A stretch of 64,000 nt of DNA from Micromonospora arborensis. Its GTDB lineage: Bacteria > Actinomycetota > Actinomycetes > Mycobacteriales > Micromonosporaceae. The notes beneath the pieces are model-generated. The model made no database searches and was not told the origin of the DNA. It was given only the letters and a program-made list of their open reading frames with translations. The stretch lies in contig NZ_PYBV01000005.1 of NCBI RefSeq assembly GCF_003205615.1, positions 403,506 to 467,505 of the forward strand, given 5' to 3'. Below are positions 1 to 6,811 of the stretch, one piece after another (within the stretch, counting starts at the first letter, position 1; every line of letters begins with the position of its first letter). Made by a program: the position numbers and the translations under genes.

Positions 1-672
1 TACCCGTAAAGTGCCAGCAACTAGTCCAAAGTGCCACTGGTGGAGACACCATAGTGACACTTATGTGCGTCCCGGTTGATCTAGTGCGTCCGCAAGGACG
101 CGATCAAGTACATCCCGTGCGGCGAACAACGGGCAGGTCCTGAAGAACTGCTGTGGCTTGCAACACGACTGCCGGGGAGATCCAGCGCTGTCCGCCTGCA
201 CGGCGTCGGTGTCTCCATGTGCAGCGGCACTACCTCACGTGGCCCCGGATGGACACGGCCCGCCGCCGTACCGTGACAAGATCACCAACGTTGAGAAGGT
301 CCTCCGGCGTCTCCACCAGATGGCCTTACTGACCGACCAGGGCACCCCAAGAAGGACATCTTCGGCAAGCACTTCACGCGGCGGGACAGAACGTCCGCCG
401 CTGAGCAGGGCGGATGCCGCATGGTGAAAGCCCAACCGCACTGATCGGGGTGGCCCTGGCCGAGTGATGGACGGTGCGGACGGTGGAGCCGCCGATACGC
501 CGCCGATAAAGTCCCCCGAGAACAGCGGGACTGAGCATGTTGGGCGGTCCGCACTCTAGACAGCCTCGTGTACAACCTGAGCACTGTGACGCGCGGAGAT
601 GGCTCGCGAAAAACGGGCTCTGTCCTCTTCGGTCGCTACAGTCTCCGAGAACGACCGGCCCGCATGTCTGGG
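1..672. other. Gene-poor end of the element, no confident CDS
   Basis: No reading frame here has a convincing start, ribosome site and protein-like composition. Two things stand out. A bulged stem-loop at 76-107 pairs TTGATC/GATCAA outside and GCGTCC/GGACGC inside around a GCAA tetraloop. A possible decayed coding remnant lies at about 271-443. Confidence 0.5.
271..443 (+). pseudogene. Possible frameshifted coding remnant
   Basis: One frame reads a plausible helix (NVEKVLRRLHQMALLTDQG) up to about 342. The protein-like sequence then continues in another frame as HPKKDIFGKHFTRRD before stopping at about 443. Two good-looking segments joined by a frame change suggest a decayed gene, but both are short and I do not recognise the family. 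No start codon with a ribosome site precedes it. Chance remains a real alternative in DNA of this GC content. Confidence 0.22.
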
Positions 673-717
673 TCAAGGCGGCGGGTCCCCTGGGCTGCAA
701 CCCAGGGGCCGCCTTGA
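673..717. terminator. Strong bulged hairpin, terminator-like
   Basis: TCAAGGCGG pairs with CCGCCTTGA (9 bp) outside and CCCCTGGG with CCCAGGGG (8 bp) inside, with a 5-nt bulge on the left arm and a CTGCAA loop. No U-tract follows. It sits 56 bp before the small membrane protein gene and may insulate it from upstream transcription. Confidence 0.5.
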
Positions 718-772
718 ACGGTCGCACCCACCACGTCCTGGCAGGGACTTACATGAAGGAGAACGACACCAG

Positions 773-1030
773 GTGACCACGGTAACGAGAGGGTCCCGGC
801 AGCGCCAGACCGGGGAGACCGGCGGCGGCGTGGAACACGTCCTGATCGGCGCGCTTGTGCTGATCGCGGCGCTGTCCATCGGCGCTCTGGTCTACATCGT
901 CAAGCTCAGCGGGCCGGACATGGGCGGCATCGCCCAGGTGGCCATCACCACGATCGGCGGGGTTGCCCTGGCGGCTATCAGCGCCATCGCGGTGGTGCTC
1001 CGCAAGCGGCCCGCCCGGCGGCGCAGCTAG
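773..1030 (+). CDS. Small two-pass membrane protein of the element (holin-like)
   Basis: This 85-residue protein has a polar N-terminus, two hydrophobic segments at about residues 23-47 (HVLIGALVLIAALSIGALVY) and 54-76, and a basic tail (RKRPARRRS). That layout resembles small actinophage holins and equally small membrane proteins of integrative plasmids, so the role is open. The GTG at 773 was chosen because AAGGAG lies at 756-761; earlier in-frame starts would add an unlikely low-complexity extension. It is the only rightward gene of the element in this window. The product would sit in the cytoplasmic membrane. Confidence 0.55.
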   Translation: MTTVTRGSRQRQTGETGGGVEHVLIGALVLIAALSIGALVYIVKLSGPDMGGIAQVAITTIGGVALAAISAIAVVLRKRPARRRS

Positions 1031-1165
1031 CCCAGGAGGAGGCCGGGAGGGTGCTCAACTCCCGGCCCCCTCCACAAGTTCATCTCCGACCCCGGCAACA
1101 GTCGCATCAGGCAAAGGCGCTACTTCCTGGAGATCCTTTCTCTGGCTCCGGTGGCCTTTCCTCTG

Positions 1166-1250
1166 GGGCAACCAGGGGCAACCAGGCGAAGATGGCCCCT
1201 GGCCTGGGGATTCCGTTGCCCCATGGGGCAACCAGGGGTAACCAGGCACC
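1166..1250. repeat. GGGGCAACCAGGGG(C/T)AACCAGG repeats with an 18-bp palindrome
   Basis: A doubled GGGGCAACC motif begins at about 1167 and recurs, with one base changed, at about 1226. Between them GTTGCCCCATGGGGCAAC (1215-1232) is a perfect 18-bp palindrome, and its right arm is the start of the second repeat. Such sites usually bind a dimeric protein, as an operator or as part of a replication or partition site. Confidence 0.6.
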
Positions 1251-1260
1251 AGACGTGGCG

Positions 1261-1290
1261 GAGCCCCCGGGAGGACAGTCCCGGGGGCTC
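1261..1290. terminator. Perfect 12-bp stem hairpin
   Basis: GAGCCCCCGGGA and TCCCGGGGGCTC form a 12-bp perfect stem with a 6-nt loop. It begins 18 bp beyond the stop codon of the leftward 119-residue gene and faces the rightward membrane-protein gene, so it can act as a shared terminator between convergent genes. Confidence 0.7.
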
Positions 1291-1307
1291 CAGCGGCCAG
1301 GGAGGGC

Positions 1308-1667
1308 TCAGGCCCGCTGTGCCAGCTCCGTCCGGATGCGGACCAGCGTCCGGGCCCGCATCTCCTGAGCGTTCTTTGCAGCTTCTTCCGGCGTCTCGCC
1401 CAGGGCGTACAGCTCATCTTCGGCCACCAGGCCGTACTTCGTGATGGGCCGGGGAAGGTTCTGGGAGCCGTCCATCCAGAGGCCATAGACCACCTCTACC
1501 TCCACCCTCCCGTCCTTCGCCGCTTCCTCCAGCGGTGCCAGGTCCGACTCAAGCTGCTCGGTGGAGAGCTGGGCCAGCCCGGGACGGCTGATCCTCGCCA
1601 GCTTCCGGTCAGTCGCCCAGGCCGTCCAGAGCGGCTTAGACACGGAGATCACGATGGGATCGGTCAT
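1308..1667 (-). CDS. Hypothetical 119-residue element protein
   Basis: This is a soluble, acidic protein with no family I recognise. Its N-terminal half (DPIVISVSKPLWTAWATDR) looks like beta strand plus helix. The middle holds YGLWMDGSQNLP, and the C-terminal third is a charged helix (TPEEAAKNAQEMRARTL). The ATG at 1667 has AAGGAG at 1679-1684, an ideal ribosome site, which makes it a real gene. It lies downstream of the iteron array and in the same direction as the Rep-like ATPase, so it may be read from a promoter inside or near the array. It is followed by the hairpin at 1261-1290. Confidence 0.6.
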   Translation of the reverse strand: MTDPIVISVSKPLWTAWATDRKLARISRPGLAQLSTEQLESDLAPLEEAAKDGRVEVEVVYGLWMDGSQNLPRPITKYGLVAEDELYALGETPEEAAKNAQEMRARTLVRIRTELAQRA

Positions 1668-1821
1668 GTGGTCTGTCTCCTTCGGACTGAGGCTGGAACA
1701 GGCGGACAGAGTACGACCTGGCGGCCAGGGAGGAGCCCCCCTCTGGCCGCCGTGTCCGTGTGGATCTTGATTGATCTTTGTTCTTCAGTTCCGCCAGTTC
1801 CGGATGCCTCCGGCGGGGCGC

Positions 1822-2034
1822 GGTTCCCGGGGGCTCTAGTTCCTAGAGCCCCGTGGGAACCGTCCCCCGGAACCGGACCGGGGAGCGCGGTTCCCGGCGG
1901 TTCCCAGCGGTTCCCGGAACCGTCTTTACCTAGCCTGAGCTGGGCTTATCACTGGCCGTCGATACGACGGTTCCGGGATCTTGGGAACCGTACGGTTCCC
2001 GGCGGTTCCGCGATCATGGGAACCGCCGGGAACC
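1822..2034. repeat. Iteron-like array of GGTTCC/GGAACC words (candidate origin or operator)
   Basis: Thirteen copies of GGTTCC or its complement occur in 213 bp, at 1822, 1856, 1869, 1889, 1899, 1909, 1916, 1969, 1984, 1994, 2004, 2019 and 2029. Those at 1889/1899/1909, at 1984/1994/2004 and at 2019/2029 are spaced exactly 10 bp apart, one helical turn. A 10-bp stem (GGGGCTCTAG/CTAGAGCCCC, 1830-1852) sits inside a larger dyad formed by the first two copies. The array directly follows the stop codon of the Rep-like ATPase gene, as iterons of plasmid-type origins often do. Confidence 0.65.
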
Positions 2035-2037
2035 GGC

Positions 2038-3444
2038 TCAGGCCGCCGGCTGGCGCTCCCGGCGCTTCCGCCTGGCCGCCGCCACGTCCGCCTTCCGGGC
2101 ACCCCGCTCCAGCTTCCGCAGCTCCTCCAGGTAGGTGTCCACGGTCCAGTCCGTCTCCCAGCCCTTCTCATCCATGAAGGCCACCAGGGCGTCCACCTTG
2201 TCCGTGGGGGCGCTCAGGTCCTCCTCCTGGATGGCGGGGAGGTCAGCAGCGTCCAGATGGCGGAGCGGGCTCACCTCCCGGCGGAGGTTGATGGTCCGGG
2301 GGCCACGCGCGGTCCGGGACTTCCGGTGGACCAGCGTGACCTCCGCCCGCTTGTCACCCAGGTCCTTCGCCTTGATCTGCCAGTTGTGGTCCACGTCCGC
2401 CAGCTTCGCCACGGTCCCGGACGGGCGGGTCACCTCTTCGTGGCCGGTGTGGTCCAGGCGGAGGATGCCGACGCCAGCGGCCCGGAGCGGCTTCACGGCC
2501 AGCCGATAGGCCCGGTTGGCGGCGGCGTCATCGTTCTGGCTGGCGGCCAGGAAGAACTTCGCCCAGGAGTCGAAGACCACCAGGTCCGCCCCTTCGCACG
2601 CGGCCACGATGCGCGCGGCCCCCTCCTCCGTGTCCGCCGTCCAGCCGGGGAAGGAGTGGTAGGTCAGACCCTCCAGCCCTTCCGGGTCCACGCTCATGGC
2701 CTCCAGCCGTTCGTCCATCAACTCCGGCGGGTTCTCCTCATCCAGGTAGACCACCCGGCGGCCCTCCGCCGCCAGCTTCGCGGCCCACTCCAGCGCCAGG
2801 AGAGACTTCCCGGTCCCGGGCGGCCCGAAGAGGGCGGCCAGGGTGCCGCGCTCCATCACGCCAGGGATCAGCCAGTCCACCTGGCCGCCGGCCATCTGGC
2901 GCTTCAGGCGGACCAGCGCCAGGTCCACGCCGGCCACCTTCAGGCCCAGTCGCTCCGCCAGGGCGTCCGTGAAGTCACCAGACGCCAGCGCGCGTCCGTC
3001 GCGGATGAGCAGGGAGCACCGCGCGGCGGCGGCGGTACGGGCGTGGGTGAGCTGGGCGTATCCAAACGGGTCCACCGGGGCCTCCTCCGGGTCGGACCCA
3101 CGGACCTGGACCTCCTCCGCGCACTCTGGACACGGGAACGTGAAGTAGTCCCGGTTGGCTCCGATCAGCCAGCCGTCCTCCGGGTCCTCCGGCGTCACGG
3201 CCACTCCCTGGCCAACCAGGGCCGCCTGGAGCCGGGCCAGCCGGCGGACCGTGAACTCCTGAGCCAGGAGGTGATGGAGGATATCGGCCTCCGTGCCCTC
3301 CTCTTCGGCCAGGATGCCGGCCAGGGCGTCCCGGTACTCCCGGTCGGTCTTCACGCGCTCCAGCGCCACCGCGTACGTCTGGGGGTCCAGGTCAGTGGGC
3401 CATCCAGTGTTGATCTCAACTTGCAGAGTGCTAGACTGAGTCAC
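2038..3444 (-). CDS. RecA-fold (AAA_25/RepA-like) ATPase, probable replication protein of the element
   Basis: This 468-residue protein has an N-terminal region of about 190 residues carrying a lone CPEC pair (FPCPECAEEV), then a RecA-type NTPase core. Walker A is GPPGTGKS at about 206-213. Walker B is DLVVFDSW at about 285-292. It is followed by LRLDHTGHE and a basic C-terminal tail (RRKRRERQ). Proteins with this core act as hexameric DNA helicases or initiators in plasmids and actinophages; the role here is inferred from that and from the iteron array beyond its stop codon. The start is GTG at 3444 with GAAAGG upstream. It is probably co-transcribed with the small gene before it, from the promoter at 3846-3874. 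Confidence 0.75.
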   Translation of the reverse strand: MTQSSTLQVEINTGWPTDLDPQTYAVALERVKTDREYRDALAGILAEEEGTEADILHHLLAQEFTVRRLARLQAALVGQGVAVTPEDPEDGWLIGANRDYFTFPCPECAEEVQVRGSDPEEAPVDPFGYAQLTHARTAAAARCSLLIRDGRALASGDFTDALAERLGLKVAGVDLALVRLKRQMAGGQVDWLIPGVMERGTLAALFGPPGTGKSLLALEWAAKLAAEGRRVVYLDEENPPELMDERLEAMSVDPEGLEGLTYHSFPGWTADTEEGAARIVAACEGADLVVFDSWAKFFLAASQNDDAAANRAYRLAVKPLRAAGVGILRLDHTGHEEVTRPSGTVAKLADVDHNWQIKAKDLGDKRAEVTLVHRKSRTARGPRTINLRREVSPLRHLDAADLPAIQEEDLSAPTDKVDALVAFMDEKGWETDWTVDTYLEELRKLERGARKADVAAARRKRRERQPAA

Positions 3445-3505
3445 GAGTCAGTACCTTTCGCTGAGGCCCGGTGCCAGCCGGGCCTTTGGCATATCTGGGG
3501 TCAGA

Positions 3506-3718
3506 TCAGGCGGCCCGCTGGCCGGCGGAGCCGGCGGCGGTACCGAAGACAGCGCGGAGCCGGGCCACCTGATCGGGGGTCAGCTCCGGGGCCCGCTCCA
3601 CCACCGCATTGACGGCGGCGGCCAGGTGAGCATTCCGGGCGCGCTCCCGACGCCATTCCGGCGTGGTGCGCTCAGTGAGGGTGCGTGCGCCGCGCTTCTG
3701 AGGCGTCTCCGCGAGCAT
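3506..3718 (-). CDS. Small 70-residue element protein
   Basis: The protein is basic at its N-terminus (KRGARTLTERTTPEWRRERAR) and ends in a helix-rich segment (APELTPDQVARLRAVFG). That ending is a pattern common in small genes of actinobacterial integrative elements and phages, which I know by appearance rather than by function. ATG at 3718 has GGAG closely upstream. The gene is first in the leftward element operon, 61 bp before the Rep-like ATPase. A DNA-binding or replication-accessory role is possible but not shown. Confidence 0.5.
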   Translation of the reverse strand: MLAETPQKRGARTLTERTTPEWRRERARNAHLAAAVNAVVERAPELTPDQVARLRAVFGTAAGSAGQRAA

Positions 3719-3845
3719 GGCAACTCTCCAGGTTCGGAGTGTTGCGCGTGCCTCTGGTGTGGCTCACCAGCGCGCGGGACATAGGCCAGAAGGAGCATTC
3801 AACGGGTAGGGAGTGCCACTCCCACGCCACCCGTGTACAGGCTCC

Positions 3846-3874
3846 ACTGTAGTGCTTCAGGACCTGTAGTGCAA
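3846..3874 (-). promoter_or_regulatory. Candidate promoter of the element's rep operon with CTGTAGTGC repeats
   Basis: On the minus strand TTGCAC (3869-3874), a 17-bp spacer and TACAGT (3846-3851) match a vegetative promoter. The direct repeats CTGTAGTGC at 3847-3855 and 3864-3872 overlap its -10 and -35 elements, where a repressor could bind. It points toward the 70-residue gene and the Rep-like ATPase. Confidence 0.45.
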
Positions 3875-4005
3875 CAGAGTTGATCTACGTTTGCCCTGGT
3901 CAGAGCAGTTGTGATGTGGACTGGTTGGACAGTCTGCCCAGGTGGGCGGCGTGGGACCGGAGGATTTCCTGTCCGAACGAGTTACGCCAAACCTCTATCC
4001 ACGTC

Positions 4006-4101
4006 ATGGCCTGGACCATCGCCGATCTGGACGGCCGGGACCGGCCAGACCTGGACGACGTCCGGGAAGCACTTCAACTACGGACGGGGGAGGCGACGTG
4101 A
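4006..4101 (+). pseudogene. comM: 3' remnant of comM (Mg-chelatase-like, YifB family)
   Basis: The frame ending at 4101 reads AWTIADLDGRDRPDLDDV and EALQLRTGEAT, the characteristic C-terminal helix bundle of ComM/YifB AAA ATPases. Nothing upstream of about 4006 in this frame resembles the family, so at least 90 percent of the gene is missing from this side and lies beyond the inserted element or is lost. Its stop TGA overlaps the dprA GTG (GTGA), the normal arrangement for comM-dprA. ComM-type proteins are branch-migration helicases used in natural transformation; the fragment cannot be functional. Confidence 0.8.
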
Positions 4102-5315
4102 GCGCCGATGAGGAACGCAGGCTGGCCCGGGTCGCACTGACCTGGTTGGCCGAGCCGGGCACCCGAGCGGTGCACCGACTTGTCGAACGGCTCGGCCCGG
4201 TGGCGGCCCTGGGCCTGCTGCTCGACGGCGGCAGCCCGGACGGCTGGCTGCACACGACGGTGGCCGCCCGGTCGGCGGCCGGCGACGCCCGGGCGGTGGC
4301 GGCCGAGGCGCTGGAGCGGGCGGACCGGCTCGGCGCCCGGCTGGTCACACCGGACGACGAGGAGTGGCCGGCACGGGTGGCCAGCCTGTCCGCGCTGCAT
4401 CTGCCGGACGTCAGCCGCCGGGTGGACGGTGAGACCGCCCCGCCGCTCTGCTTCTGGGTACGCGGGAGCTGGCCGCTGGGTGAGGCCCTGGAGCGCTCGG
4501 TGGCCGTGGTCGGAGCGCGGGCGGCCACCGGCTACGGCCAGCACGTCGCGACCGAGCTGGGATATGGACTGGCCGAACGGGACTGGACGGTCGTGTCCGG
4601 TGGCGCGTTCGGCATCGACGCTGCCGCCCACCGGGGTGCCCTCAACGCGGGCGGCCTGACCGTCGCGGTGCTCGCCTGTGGGCTGGACAGGCCGTACCCG
4701 ATCGGCAACACGGCGCTCTTCGACCGGATCGCTGAGACCGGGTTGATGGTCAGTGAGTGGCCGCCCGGCGCCGAACCGCTGCGGCCCCGGTTCCTGATCC
4801 GCAACCGGGTGATCGCCGGAGGCACCCTGGGCACCGTCGTGGTGGAGGCGTCGGCGCGCAGTGGCGCGACGCAGACCGCTCGGCGGGCCATCTACGCCAA
4901 TCGGGTGGCCATGGTGGTGCCCGGGCCGGTGACGTCAGCGATGTCCGTGGGCACCCACGAGTTCCTGCGTGAGCACCCGAAGGCTCGGCTGGTCACCGGG
5001 GTGGCGCACGTGCTGGAGGAGGTGGGCCGGATCGGCGCGGACCTGGCCCCGCTGGCGCGTGGCCCGCAGCGACCCGCCGACACGCTCGACGACGACGCGC
5101 GGTCGCTGCTGGAGGCGCTCCCCCGCCGGGGCGCGATGGGCGTGGACCGGCTCTCCGCCCGCGCAGGTGTCGACGTACGGACGGCGTTGCGCAAGCTGTC
5201 CCTGCTGGAGGAGTTGTCCATGGTGGTCCGTCGCGACGACGGCTACGCCCTCGCCCCACTCGCCAAGCCGAAGCGCGGGAAACCGGCTACCGCGGCGACG
5301 GAGACGTCGGCTTAG
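4098..5315 (+). CDS. dprA: DNA-processing protein DprA (DNA protecting protein)
   Basis: DprA binds single-stranded DNA and loads RecA during transformation or recombination. The 405-residue protein has an N-terminal helical region, a Rossmann-like core from about residue 134 (SVAVVGARAATGYG, VSGGAFGIDAAAHRGAL, RNRVIAGGTLGTVVVEA, SGATQTAR) and a C-terminal winged-helix domain at about 325-390. The GTG at 4098 is chosen because it overlaps the comM stop and follows GGGGGAGG at about 4085. With comM cut by the mobile element, dprA has lost its native upstream operon. Any transcription must now start in the element's right end or in the comM fragment. Confidence 0.93.
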   Translation: MSADEERRLARVALTWLAEPGTRAVHRLVERLGPVAALGLLLDGGSPDGWLHTTVAARSAAGDARAVAAEALERADRLGARLVTPDDEEWPARVASLSALHLPDVSRRVDGETAPPLCFWVRGSWPLGEALERSVAVVGARAATGYGQHVATELGYGLAERDWTVVSGGAFGIDAAAHRGALNAGGLTVAVLACGLDRPYPIGNTALFDRIAETGLMVSEWPPGAEPLRPRFLIRNRVIAGGTLGTVVVEASARSGATQTARRAIYANRVAMVVPGPVTSAMSVGTHEFLREHPKARLVTGVAHVLEEVGRIGADLAPLARGPQRPADTLDDDARSLLEALPRRGAMGVDRLSARAGVDVRTALRKLSLLEELSMVVRRDDGYALAPLAKPKRGKPATAATETSA

Positions 5316-5428
5316 GGCCGCAGGCGGACGCGTCGTGGCAGGGTGGGTGGGCCATCGTCCGGAGACGGACACCCGCAGTAGCTGCTCGGGATCCCCGCCA
5401 GCCGATATTGCCGTTACTGTGCGCGGTC

Positions 5429-5539
5429 ATGATTGCTATCAAGCCGTGGCACATCGCCGTCCTGTTTTGTCTCGTCGCGTCCGTCGCACTCGTTGGCGGT
5501 CTGGTCGCGCTCCTGGTCAAGAGGACCAACCGCCGGTAG
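5429..5539 (+). CDS. Small 36-residue membrane protein
   Basis: An ATG at 5429 opens a 36-codon frame, MIAIKPWHIAVLFCLVASVA continuing as LVGGLVALLVKRTNRR. It has a short N-terminal anchor, one clear transmembrane segment (about residues 8-30) and a basic cytoplasmic tail, the textbook layout of a single-pass mini-protein. It sits alone between dprA and xerC. The ribosome site is poor (no clear purine tract within 12 bases). The composition argues against a chance frame. Function is unknown. Confidence 0.5.
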   Translation: MIAIKPWHIAVLFCLVASVALVGGLVALLVKRTNRR

Positions 5540-5705
5540 CCGCGGATCGAACACCGGCAAGGTCGTGGCCGGTGACGGATGACGATCGGCCGTAGGCTGG
5601 TGCCGTGCCAGCTGTCATGGGGGGTGCCGGGGCCGATCGACGGGCCCATGTGCCAACGCGACAGGTGCGACCGCGTTGAGCCGGTCGGACCGGGGCACCC
5701 GGGCC

Positions 5706-6719
5706 ATGCACCAGACACTGCCGCCAGCGCTGCGCGATGCGGTCGACGACTTCGCCGAGCACCTGTCCCGGGTCCGTAACCGGTCGGCGCACACCGTCCG
5801 CGCGTACGTCACCGATCTGGTCTCGCTGCTCGACCACGCCGTCCAGATGGGCTGCGTCGACCTCGCCGAGCTGGACCTGTCGGTGCTGCGCAGTTGGTTG
5901 GCGCGGCAACGCACCACCGGGGCAGCCCGCACGTCGTTGGCGCGGCGGGCCGCGTCGGCGCGGGCGTTCAGCACCTGGGCGCACCGGGCCGGGCTGGTCC
6001 CCGCCGACGTGGGCGCCGCCCTGGCCAGCCCTCGCGCGCACCGGGAGCTACCCAACGTGCTGCGCGCCGACCAGGCCGCCGCTCTGGTCGAGGCACCGAC
6101 CCGACCGGCACCAACCGCGGGCCCAGCAGTCGCCGACTCGCCACCCACGGACTCAGCGCTCAACGACCCGCTGGCTGGGACGACGCCGGGCGCGGCGCCG
6201 ACGGCGGCGATCGAGGCGGTGCCGCTGCGGGACCGGGTGCTGCTGGAGCTGCTCTACGCCACCGGCGTACGGGTGAGCGAGGCGTGTGGGTTGGACGTCG
6301 GGGATGTCGACCACGGTCGGCGGGTGATCCGGGTGTTCGGCAAGGGCGGGCGGGAGCGCTCGGTGCCGTACGGGGTGCCGGCCCAGCGGGCGTTGGACGA
6401 CTGGCTGCGCCGGGGCCGCCCGGCGATGGTGGTCGCCCGCTCCGGTGACGCGCTTCTGCTGGGTGCCCGGGGCGGTCGGCTCAACCCGACGACCGCGCGT
6501 CAGATCGTCGGTGCGTACGCCGAGAACGCCGGCCTGCCCCGGACCAGCCCGCACGATCTACGCCACTCCGCCGCCACCCACCTCCTGGAGGGTGGCGCCG
6601 ACCTGCGCGCCGTGCAGGAACTGCTCGGCCACTCGTCCCTGGCGAGTACGCAGATCTACACCCACGTCTCGGTCGAGCGGCTGCGTGCCGCGTACCGGCA
6701 GGCACACCCCCGCGCTTGA
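5706..6719 (+). CDS. xerC: Tyrosine recombinase XerC
   Basis: XerC with XerD resolves chromosome dimers at dif. From ATG 5706 the protein is 337 residues, with an N-terminal SAM-like core-binding domain (about 5-100) and a C-terminal catalytic domain. The catalytic residues are visible: R189 (TGVRVSEA), H283 and R286 (HDLRHS), H309 (LLGHSS) and nucleophile Y318 (IYTH). The linker between domains (about 125-175) is expanded and rich in Pro, Ala and Thr. An in-frame TTG at 5676 is an alternative start; neither has a good ribosome site. The final 48 bp of the gene are tandemly duplicated just after the stop. The position beside dprA is typical of the chromosomal enzyme and is not evidence for a phage integrase. 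Confidence 0.9.
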   Translation: MHQTLPPALRDAVDDFAEHLSRVRNRSAHTVRAYVTDLVSLLDHAVQMGCVDLAELDLSVLRSWLARQRTTGAARTSLARRAASARAFSTWAHRAGLVPADVGAALASPRAHRELPNVLRADQAAALVEAPTRPAPTAGPAVADSPPTDSALNDPLAGTTPGAAPTAAIEAVPLRDRVLLELLYATGVRVSEACGLDVGDVDHGRRVIRVFGKGGRERSVPYGVPAQRALDDWLRRGRPAMVVARSGDALLLGARGGRLNPTTARQIVGAYAENAGLPRTSPHDLRHSAATHLLEGGADLRAVQELLGHSSLASTQIYTHVSVERLRAAYRQAHPRA

Positions 6720-6766
6720 GGTCGAGCGGCAACGCGCCGCTACCGGCAGGCACACCCCCGCGCCTG
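6671..6766. repeat. Tandem duplication of the xerC 3' end
   Basis: The segment from GGTCGAGCGG at 6671 to the xerC stop at 6719 is followed at once by a second, slightly diverged copy from 6720 to about 6766. Both share GGTCGAGCGG, GCGTGCC/GCGCGCC, TACCGGCAGGCACACCCCCG and CGC. The second copy carries a one-base deletion. Confidence 0.75.
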
Positions 6767-6811
6767 TTCAAGCGCCGGAGGGCGAGGGAGCCCGGCGGTT
6801 ACGATCATCAA

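Larger units (their letters stand above)
1..4005. mobile_element. Right-hand part of an integrated mobile element ending inside comM
   Basis: All recognisable content from the left edge to about 4005 is accessory: a Rep-like RecA-fold ATPase, small phage/plasmid-type genes, iteron-like repeats and strong hairpins. From about 4006 the sequence reads in frame as the last residues of the ComM/YifB Mg-chelatase-like protein and runs straight into dprA, its normal neighbour in Actinobacteria. The element therefore sits in the 3' part of comM. The exact junction cannot be fixed without the left end or an intact comM, so the right border is good to perhaps 20 bp. No integrase, excisionase or transfer gene is in the window; these would lie further left. 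An actinomycete integrative element or prophage remnant both fit. Confidence 0.75.

Noticed and set aside
1822..2034. The repeated GGTTCC words as a CRISPR array
   Set aside because: The repeats are only 6-8 bases, occur in both orientations and lack unique spacers of constant length; no cas gene is present.
1981..3612. Long rightward open frame over the Rep-like ATPase
   Set aside because: It is the complement of a well-supported leftward gene with Walker motifs; GC-rich DNA keeps such frames open. Its protein has no domain.
5706..6719. XerC as the integrase of the left-hand element
   Set aside because: It lies beyond dprA on chromosomal DNA, and xerC next to dprA is the ordinary actinobacterial order.
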